Below, piece by piece: positions 52,646-62,316 of a stretch of DNA of 64,000 nt. Positions within the stretch are counted from its first letter, which is position 1; each line of letters starts with the position of its first letter. A program made the translations under genes and the position numbers. The notes below the pieces were generated by a model. That model did not search any database. It was not told the origin of the DNA and worked only from the letters and a program-made list of their open reading frames with translations. The DNA is from JAMLHH01 sp037189845 (GTDB lineage Bacteria; Bacteroidota; Bacteroidia; Chitinophagales; JADIYW01), in contig JBBCIS010000003.1 of assembly GCA_037189845.1 (NCBI GenBank), positions 620,001 to 684,000 of the forward strand, in the 5' to 3' direction.

Positions 52646-54403
52646 ATGAGTCGTTTTTATTGGAGTTTAGTAGTGGTGATTGCAGGAATGCTGACAACTT
52701 GTAAAAACACAGAAAATCAGGAGTCCTCTCCGTTGATAGAAGAAGCTTCAGGGAAAGATTTAAAAGCAGAGATTCCGGCCAATACAGTTCAGGATTGGCT
52801 TAAAAAGAGCATAGAGCCGCATCAAGGAGATAGTATCGTAAGAAATATTAAAACAGAGGCAGAACCAGTTCTCTTTGCAACAAAACCTATTATTGACTTT
52901 TATTCCGGTAACCAGTTTGAGCCTGTCTGGGTCAACGAAAAAGGACTAAACAAAGCCGGAGAGGAACTACTAAAGATATTATCACAAACTGAAGAATACG
53001 GTCTCCCAAAAAACTATTACGGACTCGATAATATACAGGATGCGCTGAATGCATTAAAAACGAAAGATGAAAAACCAGGCTTAATTGCCGATATTGAACT
53101 AAGCCTGACAAATGCATGGTATCTGCTGGCATTACACTTAAAAGAGGGTGCTGTAGGCAATGCTCAGCTGTTGAACAAAGATTTCGGTGCTAACTCCGAT
53201 TTTTATACGCAGGTTCTCAGAAAATCTCTTGATACTAAAAAGATCAGAAAATCTCTTGAAGACATTCAACCGCAGGACTTTCAATACAGAAAAATGCTCT
53301 CGGCATTAAAGGAATTTACCGGGATCAGGAACCGGATTCCGAAAGGTTTTACGATTCCTGATCATAAGTCAGATTCGTCAGGATGCATGCAAAAAGCCCG
53401 GGAAGCCTTGATGTATCAGGGATACCTGGATTCCAATCAGATCAGCCATTCAAAATATCTGGAAGAGCTCAAACATTTCCAAAAAGATCATGGGCTGGAA
53501 GCAGATGGTATACCAGGCCCAAATACGAGAGCACTTTTGTTGATGGACAATGAAGAGAAATACAAACGGATCGCCATGAATCTGGATAGATGGAGAAGCC
53601 ACAAATACAAATTCCCCGAAGAATATGTTTTTGTCAATATTCCTGCATTTGAGCTTTATTGGATCAAAGGTGAAGAAATATTACATAAGCACAGAATTGT
53701 CGTAGGCAAACCCGGAACGCAAACCCCGGACATCATCAGCGATATAAATTTAGTGGTGTTGAATCCAGACTGGTCAGTACCTCAGTCTATCATAAGAGGT
53801 GAAATGAGGCATAAGAGTACCGGGTACCTCAGTCGATACAAAATCTATCAGAATGGGGCCAGTGTGAGTCCGGGAAATGTCAGATGGAATGCCGGAGGAA
53901 TCAGAATTGTACAGCCACCGGGACCTACAAATGCATTAGGTTTTGTAAAGTTTCTTTTTCCCAATAATCATTTAGTATACCTTCATGATACTCCAAGCAG
54001 ATCGCTTTTTGCAAACTCAGTCCGGGCGTATAGTCATGGGTGCGTAAGAGTACAACATCCTCTGGATCTTGCTCAGGAACTACTCAAACGTGACGGAAGA
54101 GATATCAATATGGATTCTATTCAGGCAATTATTGCAACAGGTATTACCAATACTATTACTTTGAAAAATAAAATGCCTGTTTACATCCAGTATTACACAA
54201 CTTTAGTATCAGAGAACGGACACCCTGCATTTTATCCTGATCTTTACAAAAGGGAAGATGCGCAGGCATCGGTATTATTCTACGGGAGATACGATAAATC
54301 TGTAGATCCTAATAAAGCAAAGAAAGCTGTACCAAGCATTGTAGCACGTCCGGATGCAATAAAACTTCCGGAGGACAGCGTTTCTTTACAGGCTACCCCT
54401 TAA
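52646..54403 (+). CDS. L,D-transpeptidase of the YcbB type
   Basis: Cell-wall cross-linking enzyme of 585 residues. It starts with a hydrophobic signal segment ending LTTC, which suggests a lipoprotein (lipobox-like cysteine at residue 19). Domains: YcbB scaffold (~75-235), a peptidoglycan-binding repeat (QKDHGLEADGIPGPNTRALL, ~285-305) and a YkuD catalytic domain with VVGKPGTQTP, HDTPSRSLFANS and the active-site YSHGCVRVQHP with C466. It makes 3-3 cross-links between peptidoglycan stems or similar. It converges with a second, different L,D-transpeptidase; their 3' ends overlap by 11 bp. Confidence 0.9.
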   Translation: MSRFYWSLVVVIAGMLTTCKNTENQESSPLIEEASGKDLKAEIPANTVQDWLKKSIEPHQGDSIVRNIKTEAEPVLFATKPIIDFYSGNQFEPVWVNEKGLNKAGEELLKILSQTEEYGLPKNYYGLDNIQDALNALKTKDEKPGLIADIELSLTNAWYLLALHLKEGAVGNAQLLNKDFGANSDFYTQVLRKSLDTKKIRKSLEDIQPQDFQYRKMLSALKEFTGIRNRIPKGFTIPDHKSDSSGCMQKAREALMYQGYLDSNQISHSKYLEELKHFQKDHGLEADGIPGPNTRALLLMDNEEKYKRIAMNLDRWRSHKYKFPEEYVFVNIPAFELYWIKGEEILHKHRIVVGKPGTQTPDIISDINLVVLNPDWSVPQSIIRGEMRHKSTGYLSRYKIYQNGASVSPGNVRWNAGGIRIVQPPGPTNALGFVKFLFPNNHLVYLHDTPSRSLFANSVRAYSHGCVRVQHPLDLAQELLKRDGRDINMDSIQAIIATGITNTITLKNKMPVYIQYYTTLVSENGHPAFYPDLYKREDAQASVLFYGRYDKSVDPNKAKKAVPSIVARPDAIKLPEDSVSLQATP

Positions 54404-55178
54404 CAATAGCTGGAGGGGCTTCTACTTCAAAGGAATTGATATCAGAAGCCTTGATCACTTTAGACGTTCTGTGATACTGCTCATTGGGAGCATAGATGAA
54501 AAAGATACTTCCACCCGATATCTTCTGTATCACTGGCTTGTTCATTTCCTGAGGTAATGCAGGGCAGCCCTGGCTTCTTCCTAATCGACCATGTTGCTGA
54601 GCAAAGCTTTTACTTACATAATCAGCAGCATGGACTACGATTCCTCTTGATCTGGCATTGGAATTAATGTTGGTTTCCAGTCCATCCAGACGCATAGAAA
54701 AGCCTTTTGAGCCGATGTATGTTTCTGCCGTTTTATAAAATCCAAGACTGGATTGATACGACTCCGGCATATTGGAGAAATTCGTAGCCATATTTTCTCC
54801 GGTATTTCTTCCATGTGAGGTCAATGAAGAAAATAAAATTTTCACTTCATTGATATCTATCACAAATAGTCTTTCCTGGGTAGAAGGTTTGGAGAAATCT
54901 ACAATCGTAATGATATCCGGTTTGCTAAAAACGGTTTCCTGCATTAACACCTGTCTGCCTGTCATGGCACTTTTAAATGCTTCCCAACTGACAGAGTTTT
55001 CAGGAAATTGTGCAAATAAGGATCTTAAAAATAATTCTCCGGTCTGAGCGGGGAGAACTTCTTTCGGTAATGTGGGTACAGCTACTGCCGCAATTGGTTC
55101 TTCTATCTTGTTATTTTCAGCTGAGTGAAAGGAGGTTAGTCCTACAAACAAAGCAAACAATATTGTTATTTTTTTCAT
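54393..55178 (-). CDS. Murein L,D-transpeptidase catalytic domain protein
   Basis: Protein of 261 residues with signal sequence MKKITILFALFVGLTSFHSAE, followed by a ~220-residue domain of the YkuD-related family (often annotated as murein L,D-transpeptidase catalytic domain family). Motifs: FSSLTSHGRNTGENMATNFSN, RGIVVHAADYV and LGRSQGCPALPQE, with C205 as likely nucleophile and the histidine of VVHAAD as base. It lacks a peptidoglycan-binding repeat. Whether it cuts or links is not predictable. Confidence 0.87.
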   Translation of the reverse strand: MKKITILFALFVGLTSFHSAENNKIEEPIAAVAVPTLPKEVLPAQTGELFLRSLFAQFPENSVSWEAFKSAMTGRQVLMQETVFSKPDIITIVDFSKPSTQERLFVIDINEVKILFSSLTSHGRNTGENMATNFSNMPESYQSSLGFYKTAETYIGSKGFSMRLDGLETNINSNARSRGIVVHAADYVSKSFAQQHGRLGRSQGCPALPQEMNKPVIQKISGGSIFFIYAPNEQYHRTSKVIKASDINSFEVEAPPAIVKG

Positions 55179-55253
55179 TTTGCGTGTTACTTATTTTGAA
55201 AGCAACACAAAGAAAATCAACAACTTTTAAAGTAAAAGAAGATTAACATAATT

Positions 55254-55874
55254 TTATGCATTAACATCAACCACAACATCAACAGAGGCTGTCAACTCTA
55301 TTCCAACCTGTGAAACGAGCGTTAAAGTGAACTTTAAAGTCGCTCCGTTTAGCGGCTTTAAGAAGTCTGCAGAGAATGAAATCGGAGTACCGATGCCTGC
55401 ATTTAAATATTCATTGGTAACAAAATCTTTGAGCAATCCACTTTTAAGAGCCGGATTGTCCAAAAGATTTTGTCCTTCCAATACAAAACCGCTCAAGCCG
55501 AAAATTGACAAATCCAGGCTTCTGTCCAGGGTTAATTTCGTTTTGTTAGGATCAAAAGTAGTCAGAGAGACTTCCATATCCACACATCTCCTGGCATAAG
55601 CACTTGGAATAAAATCAAACCCTGTAACTGATTTTTTCACTTCAGCATATTTGAAAGTCTTTTCAGGAATAAACATCAGCTGATTTCTTACACTACCGAT
55701 TGTGGTAGCCGTATTTTTTCCTTCATTTTTGAAAAGTCCGATATTTTCACTGTTGATAGACAAATCAAATTTATTAACCTCATAAGAGGTTCTGTCAGTA
55801 CAGATTTCTTCTTTCTTGCAGGCCAAAGCAAGAACAAACATAGCCGATACCAGTATAAATAGCTTTTTAAACAT
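55254..55874 (-). CDS. Hypothetical lipoprotein
   Basis: Protein of 206 residues. MFKKLFILVSAMFVLALACKK gives a signal sequence with lipobox ALAC (C19). The rest is beta-rich with no recognisable domain. It follows the GT2 gene by 2 bp, so the two are cotranscribed. No function assigned. Confidence 0.7.
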   Translation of the reverse strand: MFKKLFILVSAMFVLALACKKEEICTDRTSYEVNKFDLSINSENIGLFKNEGKNTATTIGSVRNQLMFIPEKTFKYAEVKKSVTGFDFIPSAYARRCVDMEVSLTTFDPNKTKLTLDRSLDLSIFGLSGFVLEGQNLLDNPALKSGLLKDFVTNEYLNAGIGTPISFSADFLKPLNGATLKFTLTLVSQVGIELTASVDVVVDVNA

Positions 55875-55876
55875 CT

Positions 55877-56797
55877 TTACATTTTTAATCCTTCAAAATA
55901 TGCTTTATTCAACAACTTCCAGGTAGCAAAGTTAACGTGATATTTTCCGCTAAACAAAAATCTCAGGTTCATTCTGAAAAAGAAATAAATCATATTCCAG
56001 TAACCAATAAAGCTTTTTTGTTTTCTCAGATAGTATACCTTATTTCTTGTAGTGAGGTGAATATGAAAGTTGCCGAACTTAAATTTTGTTGCCGTACCGG
56101 ATTTTGATTTTGTCAGCCCACCCACTTTATGATAAAATTTCACAAAAGGATAGTAAAGGATCTTATGCTTGCCATGTTCAGATATTCTGTAGAAATAATC
56201 TGTATCGTCATAATAGGCAAAATATTTTTCATCCATGTACCCTATATCTTCAATAACTCCTCTTTTCATCATCACCAGACAGGTTGGAGCATAATCAACT
56301 TCTGTAACATGATCGTATTGTCCGGTATCCACTTCCTTTTGTCCTGTATGCGGTGCCATATATCCGCCGCCGATATCCCATTTACATCCTGCGTACCATA
56401 TTCTGTCTTTTTCACTGTCATACATCATTTTACATGTAATCAGCGAATGGCCACATTTACCCATCGCATTTAAAAGCTTTTCAAACAGGGCATTTTCAAA
56501 TTCCACATCATTATTGAGCAGCATCACATACGGACATCCATCCTGCATAGCCATTCTCATCCCCTGATTATTTCCTGCTGCTACTCCTACATTTTCCTTG
56601 TTTCTGACCAATACAATTCTCGGATCAGAATATTGTTCGATTTTAGCAATGGTATCATCAGAAGAAATATTATCTATGATATACAATTTGAAATCTTTGT
56701 GCGTCTGAGCCAGTACACTCTCCATAAAAGGAAGAATAACCTGACCGCTATTATAGGTAATCGTAACGATTCCGATAGTTGAAGCTGAATAATTCAT
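55877..56797 (-). CDS. GT2-family glycosyltransferase
   Basis: Inverting GT-A transferase of 306 residues, probably membrane-associated through C-terminal aromatic stretches. Motifs: VTITYNSGQVILPFMESVL, IIDNISSDDT, and NNDV (a DxD variant) in YVMLLNNDVEFE; then CLVMMKRGVIEDIGYMDEKYFAYYDDTDYFYR, which is typical of rhamnosyl- or O-antigen-type transferases. It is transcribed with a small lipoprotein gene. Sugar and acceptor unknown. Confidence 0.88.
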   Translation of the reverse strand: MNYSASTIGIVTITYNSGQVILPFMESVLAQTHKDFKLYIIDNISSDDTIAKIEQYSDPRIVLVRNKENVGVAAGNNQGMRMAMQDGCPYVMLLNNDVEFENALFEKLLNAMGKCGHSLITCKMMYDSEKDRIWYAGCKWDIGGGYMAPHTGQKEVDTGQYDHVTEVDYAPTCLVMMKRGVIEDIGYMDEKYFAYYDDTDYFYRISEHGKHKILYYPFVKFYHKVGGLTKSKSGTATKFKFGNFHIHLTTRNKVYYLRKQKSFIGYWNMIYFFFRMNLRFLFSGKYHVNFATWKLLNKAYFEGLKM

Positions 56798-56805
56798 CTG
56801 AAGAG

Positions 56806-56813
56806 CAAATATA
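56806..56813 (-). promoter_or_regulatory. -7 element of the GT2 gene
   Basis: Minus strand TATATTTG, 8 nt upstream of the ATG at 56797; exact TAnnTTTG match. No clear -33 box. Confidence 0.45.
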
Positions 56814-56945
56814 CATATTCAGACATCCTAAGCAGGTATATTCGGGATTTATCTTGCAAGCAGGACCCGGTAATAAATTAGAATACAAGAGATACATAAC
56901 TATACAAAATAGTATCTTTAAGAGAAGTAAATTATTAAAACAGTC

Positions 56946-57677
56946 ATGAACTCCTTGAAAACTCTATTGTTTGCATCTCTTTCATTTACTCTGATATTAT
57001 CTGCATGTAAAAAGGATGACGACTTTGTTCCTGAAAAGTATGCAGAAGAAACAGTGTTGTATCCGGAATCAATAAGTGAACATGATGGAATAATGCTGGC
57101 CCTCAGAGATTATATCGGGATAGATCTGACCAATCAGGAGATTCCGGTGGATGCAGGAATTGCAGAATTTGGCAACCCAGCTTTAGTCAATGTAGGTGAA
57201 GTAAAGATCAATAACAAAGCTCTGACGGAAACTTCTTCCAATAGATATGTGTCCAATATTGACACTTACAATTTTGATCTCAATGAAGGCGCTCAAAACA
57301 AATGGGCTATAGCTGGCGGGAATGGATTTTCTTCTTTCAATAAAACTTTGACAGTCAAAATGCCCGGAAAAATTAAGTTTAGTAATGTTCCGGCTGTCAT
57401 CTCATTATCTGAGTCCGTTACTTTTAAAGTAGAAAAATATCCTAATCACACGCAAGCCATCATCTGGAACCTGAAAGACATAGAGGGAAATTTTATCCAG
57501 AAAGAAACTACTACCAATGAACTGACATTGACCGCTGCTGAGCTAGGTGCCTTAAAAGCTGCTGAAAACTGTCTGCTGAAAGTAGCTGCTTACTCCATGG
57601 AAAACTGGGAGTCAGGAGGTAAAAAATATGTCTTTATCAATCAGACAGTAGAAACTGCACAAATTGAATTAAAGTAA
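56946..57677 (+). CDS. Hypothetical lipoprotein
   Basis: Protein of 243 residues. Signal sequence MNSLKTLLFASLSFTLILSAC with lipobox cysteine at residue 21, then KKDDDF. The body is likely beta-rich. No family recognised. Single gene divergent from the GT2 gene. Confidence 0.7.
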   Translation: MNSLKTLLFASLSFTLILSACKKDDDFVPEKYAEETVLYPESISEHDGIMLALRDYIGIDLTNQEIPVDAGIAEFGNPALVNVGEVKINNKALTETSSNRYVSNIDTYNFDLNEGAQNKWAIAGGNGFSSFNKTLTVKMPGKIKFSNVPAVISLSESVTFKVEKYPNHTQAIIWNLKDIEGNFIQKETTTNELTLTAAELGALKAAENCLLKVAAYSMENWESGGKKYVFINQTVETAQIELK

Positions 57678-57731
57678 GTGCATTGAAATCAGAGTAATTC
57701 AGGCAGAACTCAAACCGAACCAATCTTATGA

Positions 57732-60566
57732 CTATTGCCTGAACAATTTACCAGTAGAAATCACTTCTGACCCATCTGTTATTCTAAAAATATAAGCACC
57801 CTTGCTCCAATCTTCAGTTGATATAACAGTATTCTGCTCCAGAGAACGTTTTTGGATCATTCTTCCCTGCATGTCAAAAACTTCCAGATACATATTATCA
57901 TATTTATGTACAAAATCTATTCTGAATTGTTGCCCAAAGGGATTCGGGTATACTTTTACGGAAATCTTATTTCTCCATGCAGGTACTGACGTAACAGGGC
58001 CAAGAGAAATGAACTGTTGTCCGATAGTATGATAAATAGTATTTGAGTAAATGCCTACGTTACTGTTTTTGAAGAAAATCCCTCTATTGTAAATTTTCGA
58101 GCCATCAGGAGTTCCTTTTCCTGGTTTTACAGAAAACTGGAAGTAGCCGGAGGTTACATTTTCTTTTTTCCCGAATTCTACTTTTAAAATACCATTGTTA
58201 AAGACCGTATAATCATATGGATGACTACTGCTATTGATTACTAGGCTATTGATATCAATATAATCAGACAATGTATCTATCAGATATAATTGATTTTCAA
58301 AATCAGGGTCAAAGATAAACGTATACTGGATCTCAGTAGTATCTGAAATAAGGTACTCAGAACCATATCCTTTTGGTGCTGCTTTCAGGAAATAATCCGG
58401 TATCTGATCCCAGCTTTCATTACAGTTGACCGAAACAAACCGTGCATCATCATCTTGTGGCAATGTCGTAACTAATCCTAGCTGCTGAATTCCTCCGCAA
58501 CCTTCTATTACAATGGAAGGATTACTCTTATAAGGATAACATTCGCTTTGCGGAACTTCTACACGAATAGTTTTACCACTTGTTTTAAAAGCAAAATTCT
58601 TGGTTTCATTTTTACCAAAAGTCAGGCTTCTTGGATTTTGAATCATGATATCGTCTTCCAGAACCAGCATTGTTCTGGGACTGATGGATCTTTCACCATT
58701 ATTAATAATCCTGATATATACACTATCATTAACACACTCACCTTCTATCTCAATGCTGGAACCATCCCAACAGGAAGCGGCAGGCTCACATTTCTCAAAC
58801 GGAAAAACTTTAGCTGTTACACAATGTGTTTGCCCTTGTATTGTACTGTCACAGTTTAAGAATGCGTCAAAACTGAAAGAACCTCCCTCATCCGGAAGAA
58901 TAACAGAAAGCTCGAATTTTAATTTTCCGTTTTCCAGTATTTCGTACGGAATTGAGCTGTTTACGACTAATAAATAGGGATCGATGGAAAGCTCTGCATA
59001 AGACTGATTGGCTGCTGCAGATCCAGTATTGTAGTAATTAACTTCATAAGTATTATTCTGACACCTTACCAGACTTGGAGCAACTACATTTACCGACAAT
59101 TCCGGGCAAATACTCGATGCTTTCACAGGCAGATTCAAAGTAGTATCCTTTGTAAGAATAAGCTGGTTTATCCTTTCACTTTGCTTCCATATATCACTAT
59201 ATGTTTTTACTGATATATCATATTCATCCTCTGCTAATTGAATATTGTATGAGCCATCAGATTTTACTTTGGAAAAATAATTGAATACAGATTTAAAATT
59301 TACCCACGGAGCTTTAAATGGTCCTTCTGTTTCTTCCTGCACATCGTCACCATTCAGATCCTTGAAGACATTACCCTGAACTGTATAATTCTGAGCAGGA
59401 AGACCAATCAGAATATCTTCTACACTTCCATCTTTATATTCAATTAAACCGGTAACCCACCAACCTCCCGTCGGTCTTCGGCAAAAGCTGATGTATCTGA
59501 TCTGCTGTATATCCTCTCTTACAAGCGGAATAATTTCTACAAGAGTCTTGTCAGATATCGCCCTGCTATAAATATGCGTTGTTCCTACAGAAATAGTGAG
59601 TCCATCCTCATCCACAACAGTTCTGGATATTCCACCATAAACATGCTCCAGCTCTACACTTTGTGTATCTACTACTATATTATCCGGTAATGATGCATTA
59701 AAAATTCTTACAAAGGGTGATGTCGGCGTATAAAATGAAAAACTGTACCTGTATTTATCTCCTTTATTTACGCAACCATGTATTGAAGGATAATCATTAG
59801 TTATATAAGGATATCCTTTTACATCTCTGCTGAACGATTGCTTTTGTTTACCATCTGTATCATATACATAGCTGACAAACCAATAGGAAAAGGGTGATAT
59901 CAAATTTGTAGTGATGTATGACGGAATAAATGTGTGAAAAGAATATCCGTTATCATCACTGATTGCCAGAAATCTTGATCTTTGAATAGCCGCTATGGTC
60001 AAAGGCAGGTTCTGCTCTTTACTCCATACAACATTCCCGTTAATGTCAAACTTAATAATTTTTACCCTTTTCAAGCCTGATACAGTAGAAAACATCACTA
60101 CATGTGTATCATCGTTTGAGTTGTAAATAGACTGTACCTTGCGAAAACCGGAACCGATATAATATTTCGTATTTCTGACAACCTCTAATTCCGGGGAAAG
60201 GATAATTTGTCTGTAATAAGCATTGCTTTGCTCATCTAAATTTTGAGATCCCAGCACATAACTTCCGGAAGATAATTGAATAACCTCGATACTTTCCCTG
60301 AATACCTCCGCTTTACTGATATGCTGTTCTTCAATGATAAATTCTTTCCCAATTTTGCCTTCCTCATCCAGAAGCAGAACCCTTCCTAATGAAGTGTCTT
60401 TGACCAGCATCACCACTCCACCTTCCTTTCGGGGAGAAATGAGTTTTTCATTCTGAATAAGATCTTTATTAAATGCAGCTATCTCTCCGATACTTAGTAT
60501 GGACTTACTCGTAGCAAATGAAAAGCTACCAATGAGTACAATAAATATGAGCAGGATCCTATTCAT
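57732..60566 (-). CDS. Large secreted protein with T9SS type A sorting domain
   Basis: Surface or secreted protein of 944 residues. Signal sequence MNRILLIFIVLIGSFSFATSK. The N-terminal ~390 residues look like a beta-propeller-like region; then an SdrD-B-like segment (VQGNVFKDLNGDDVQEETEGPFK at ~393-415), Ig- and DUF11-like parts with conserved cysteines (CQNNTYEVNYYNTGSAAANQ), and the C-terminal ~80 residues (VKVYPNPFGQQFRIDF...LEVFDMQGRMIQKRS...GAYIFRITDG) are the type A sorting domain. Biological role unknown. Confidence 0.88.
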   Translation of the reverse strand: MNRILLIFIVLIGSFSFATSKSILSIGEIAAFNKDLIQNEKLISPRKEGGVVMLVKDTSLGRVLLLDEEGKIGKEFIIEEQHISKAEVFRESIEVIQLSSGSYVLGSQNLDEQSNAYYRQIILSPELEVVRNTKYYIGSGFRKVQSIYNSNDDTHVVMFSTVSGLKRVKIIKFDINGNVVWSKEQNLPLTIAAIQRSRFLAISDDNGYSFHTFIPSYITTNLISPFSYWFVSYVYDTDGKQKQSFSRDVKGYPYITNDYPSIHGCVNKGDKYRYSFSFYTPTSPFVRIFNASLPDNIVVDTQSVELEHVYGGISRTVVDEDGLTISVGTTHIYSRAISDKTLVEIIPLVREDIQQIRYISFCRRPTGGWWVTGLIEYKDGSVEDILIGLPAQNYTVQGNVFKDLNGDDVQEETEGPFKAPWVNFKSVFNYFSKVKSDGSYNIQLAEDEYDISVKTYSDIWKQSERINQLILTKDTTLNLPVKASSICPELSVNVVAPSLVRCQNNTYEVNYYNTGSAAANQSYAELSIDPYLLVVNSSIPYEILENGKLKFELSVILPDEGGSFSFDAFLNCDSTIQGQTHCVTAKVFPFEKCEPAASCWDGSSIEIEGECVNDSVYIRIINNGERSISPRTMLVLEDDIMIQNPRSLTFGKNETKNFAFKTSGKTIRVEVPQSECYPYKSNPSIVIEGCGGIQQLGLVTTLPQDDDARFVSVNCNESWDQIPDYFLKAAPKGYGSEYLISDTTEIQYTFIFDPDFENQLYLIDTLSDYIDINSLVINSSSHPYDYTVFNNGILKVEFGKKENVTSGYFQFSVKPGKGTPDGSKIYNRGIFFKNSNVGIYSNTIYHTIGQQFISLGPVTSVPAWRNKISVKVYPNPFGQQFRIDFVHKYDNMYLEVFDMQGRMIQKRSLEQNTVISTEDWSKGAYIFRITDGSEVISTGKLFRQ

Positions 60567-60687
60567 AAGCTCAAACCTATTTAATCATAGTTGAATTTCA
60601 ATATAAAAACTGAAAAAATAATTTATACTATTTGTATATTGTAAACGCACGGCATTTGTCACAATGTCATAAGATATACTTTTTCAA

Positions 60688-62130
60688 ATGCTTACAATGG
60701 ATAACAAGTCGAAAATATATCAGCTATTAACATCGTTAAATTTATTTGAAATTAAGGAGGTCAAATCTTTCCTTAAAGGTTCTGCTCAGTCCTACCCGGC
60801 AGAAGTCCATCAGCTGTTTCAGATACTGGAAAAAAGAATTTATCAGAAACGTGATTTCCCTTCGAACGAAGAACTCGTAAAACTCATACAATCAGATAAA
60901 AAACTGGGTGATCAGGAAATCAGAATTTATAAAAGCTATATCGTAAAGATTATTGAAAATATCCTTGTACAACAAGAGGTCTCAGAATCTCCTTCTTTAT
61001 ATCAATTACTATTAACCAGAGCCTATTTAAAGAAAAACAATCTGAGATTTTCTCATAAAGAAGCAGAGTCAGGCTTACTGATGCTCCATGAAAATTCTAT
61101 ACAAAATGCTCAAAGCTATCTTGAGAAATATCAGTTTGCGTTGGAGCTATATAAGATTCATAAAAATGAACAGCGTGAAGACTTCAGCTTCAATGATATT
61201 TTTACCAATCTGGACACATATTACCTGAGTGAAAGATTAAGGTTGCTTACTCTCCTTCAGAATTACAAAAAGATCCTTGGAGTTCAATATACAGATACTG
61301 CTGTTGAGTCGATTCTTGCTTACCTTGAAACTCAACCTCCACTTTTAGATGTTCCGTCTATCAAGATTTATTATAACATCTATCAGATATTGAAAGATGA
61401 AAATAATGAAGCGCTTTTCGATCAAATGCTAGATTATATTAAACAGCACTCTGAGACCTTCCCTAAAGAAGAGTTAAAGGATATACTTCTCAATCTCAAC
61501 AATTTCTGTATCCGAAAAATCAACACCGGAAATCAGGAGTATCTGGAAAAGTCATTTTCTATCTATCAGCTGGGTATAGAATCTTCTTCACTTCTGGAGA
61601 AAGGATATTTATCCAGGTATACATTCAAAAACATTGTCACGCTGGGAATCAGGCTCCAACATTATGAATGGTCAGATCACTTTATAGAAGATAATTTTTC
61701 ATTGATCGAGAAACGATTTCAGGACAGCTCATACGCATACAATAAAGCATACCTTGAATATGCTCAGAAGAATTATGATGAAGCAATCAGTCTGTTGCAG
61801 CGATCCGATGGCGATGATGTTCTGATCTCGCTTTCAGCCAGAAATCTTTTACAAAAAATCTATTTCGAAAAAAATTATCTTGATCCGCTGGAATATCTTA
61901 TCGGGAGTACTTCAGCTTATCTGAGAAGAAAAGACCCTGAAAAAGTCTACAAAGAAAATTACACCAATATCAATCTGGCTTTGAGGAAACTGATACAACT
62001 CAAAAAATTAACCTCTTCACAAAAAATCAGTCTCGAAAATAAGAAGCAAAAAACACGGCAATTCCTTAACTCGCTCTCTCCTCTATCTGAAAAGAAGTGG
62101 CTATTGGAACAATTAGAGATGATTGTTTAA
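60688..62130 (+). CDS. Helical-repeat protein of unknown function
   Basis: Cytoplasmic protein of 480 residues, all helical, without signal peptide. It contains TPR-like helices (SYAYNKAYLEYAQKNYDEAISLLQR). The first ~40 residues (IYQLLTSLNLFEIKEVKSFL) are typical of a family found in Bacteroidota. It precedes the AAA ATPase gene by 186 bp, with tandem repeats in between, so cotranscription is uncertain. The start may be the ATG at 60688 or that at 60697. Confidence 0.7.
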   Translation: MLTMDNKSKIYQLLTSLNLFEIKEVKSFLKGSAQSYPAEVHQLFQILEKRIYQKRDFPSNEELVKLIQSDKKLGDQEIRIYKSYIVKIIENILVQQEVSESPSLYQLLLTRAYLKKNNLRFSHKEAESGLLMLHENSIQNAQSYLEKYQFALELYKIHKNEQREDFSFNDIFTNLDTYYLSERLRLLTLLQNYKKILGVQYTDTAVESILAYLETQPPLLDVPSIKIYYNIYQILKDENNEALFDQMLDYIKQHSETFPKEELKDILLNLNNFCIRKINTGNQEYLEKSFSIYQLGIESSSLLEKGYLSRYTFKNIVTLGIRLQHYEWSDHFIEDNFSLIEKRFQDSSYAYNKAYLEYAQKNYDEAISLLQRSDGDDVLISLSARNLLQKIYFEKNYLDPLEYLIGSTSAYLRRKDPEKVYKENYTNINLALRKLIQLKKLTSSQKISLENKKQKTRQFLNSLSPLSEKKWLLEQLEMIV

Positions 62131-62202
62131 AGATGAATTTTGATAAGACATGTCAAAATTGTGCTTGCTTATCGAAAAGCCTGTATTTGCTGGGCATCCA
62201 AT

Positions 62203-62290
62203 CTGCAATTTCAAAATTAAACTCCTGCAATTTCAAAGTTTAATACCTGTTATTTCAAAATAATATTCCTGCAATTTCAAAATAATTATT
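62203..62290 (+). repeat. Four 22-bp tandem repeats before the AAA ATPase gene
   Basis: Units start at 62203, 62225, 62247 and 62269, exactly 22 bp apart. Consensus CTGCAATTTCAAAATAAATTC; units 1, 2 and 4 keep the first 13 bases (CTGCAATTTCAAA), unit 3 has TT instead of CA at positions 4-5. They end 26 bp before the ATG. There are no spacers, so it is not a CRISPR array. The period of about two helical turns would place four binding sites on one face of the DNA. Confidence 0.85.
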
Positions 62291-62316
62291 AATTTTATTC
62301 TGATATACAATTATTT

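Noticed and set aside
62203..62290. CRISPR-like array
   Set aside because: Four units are contiguous, with no spacers between them, and no cas genes are near. They are plain tandem repeats.
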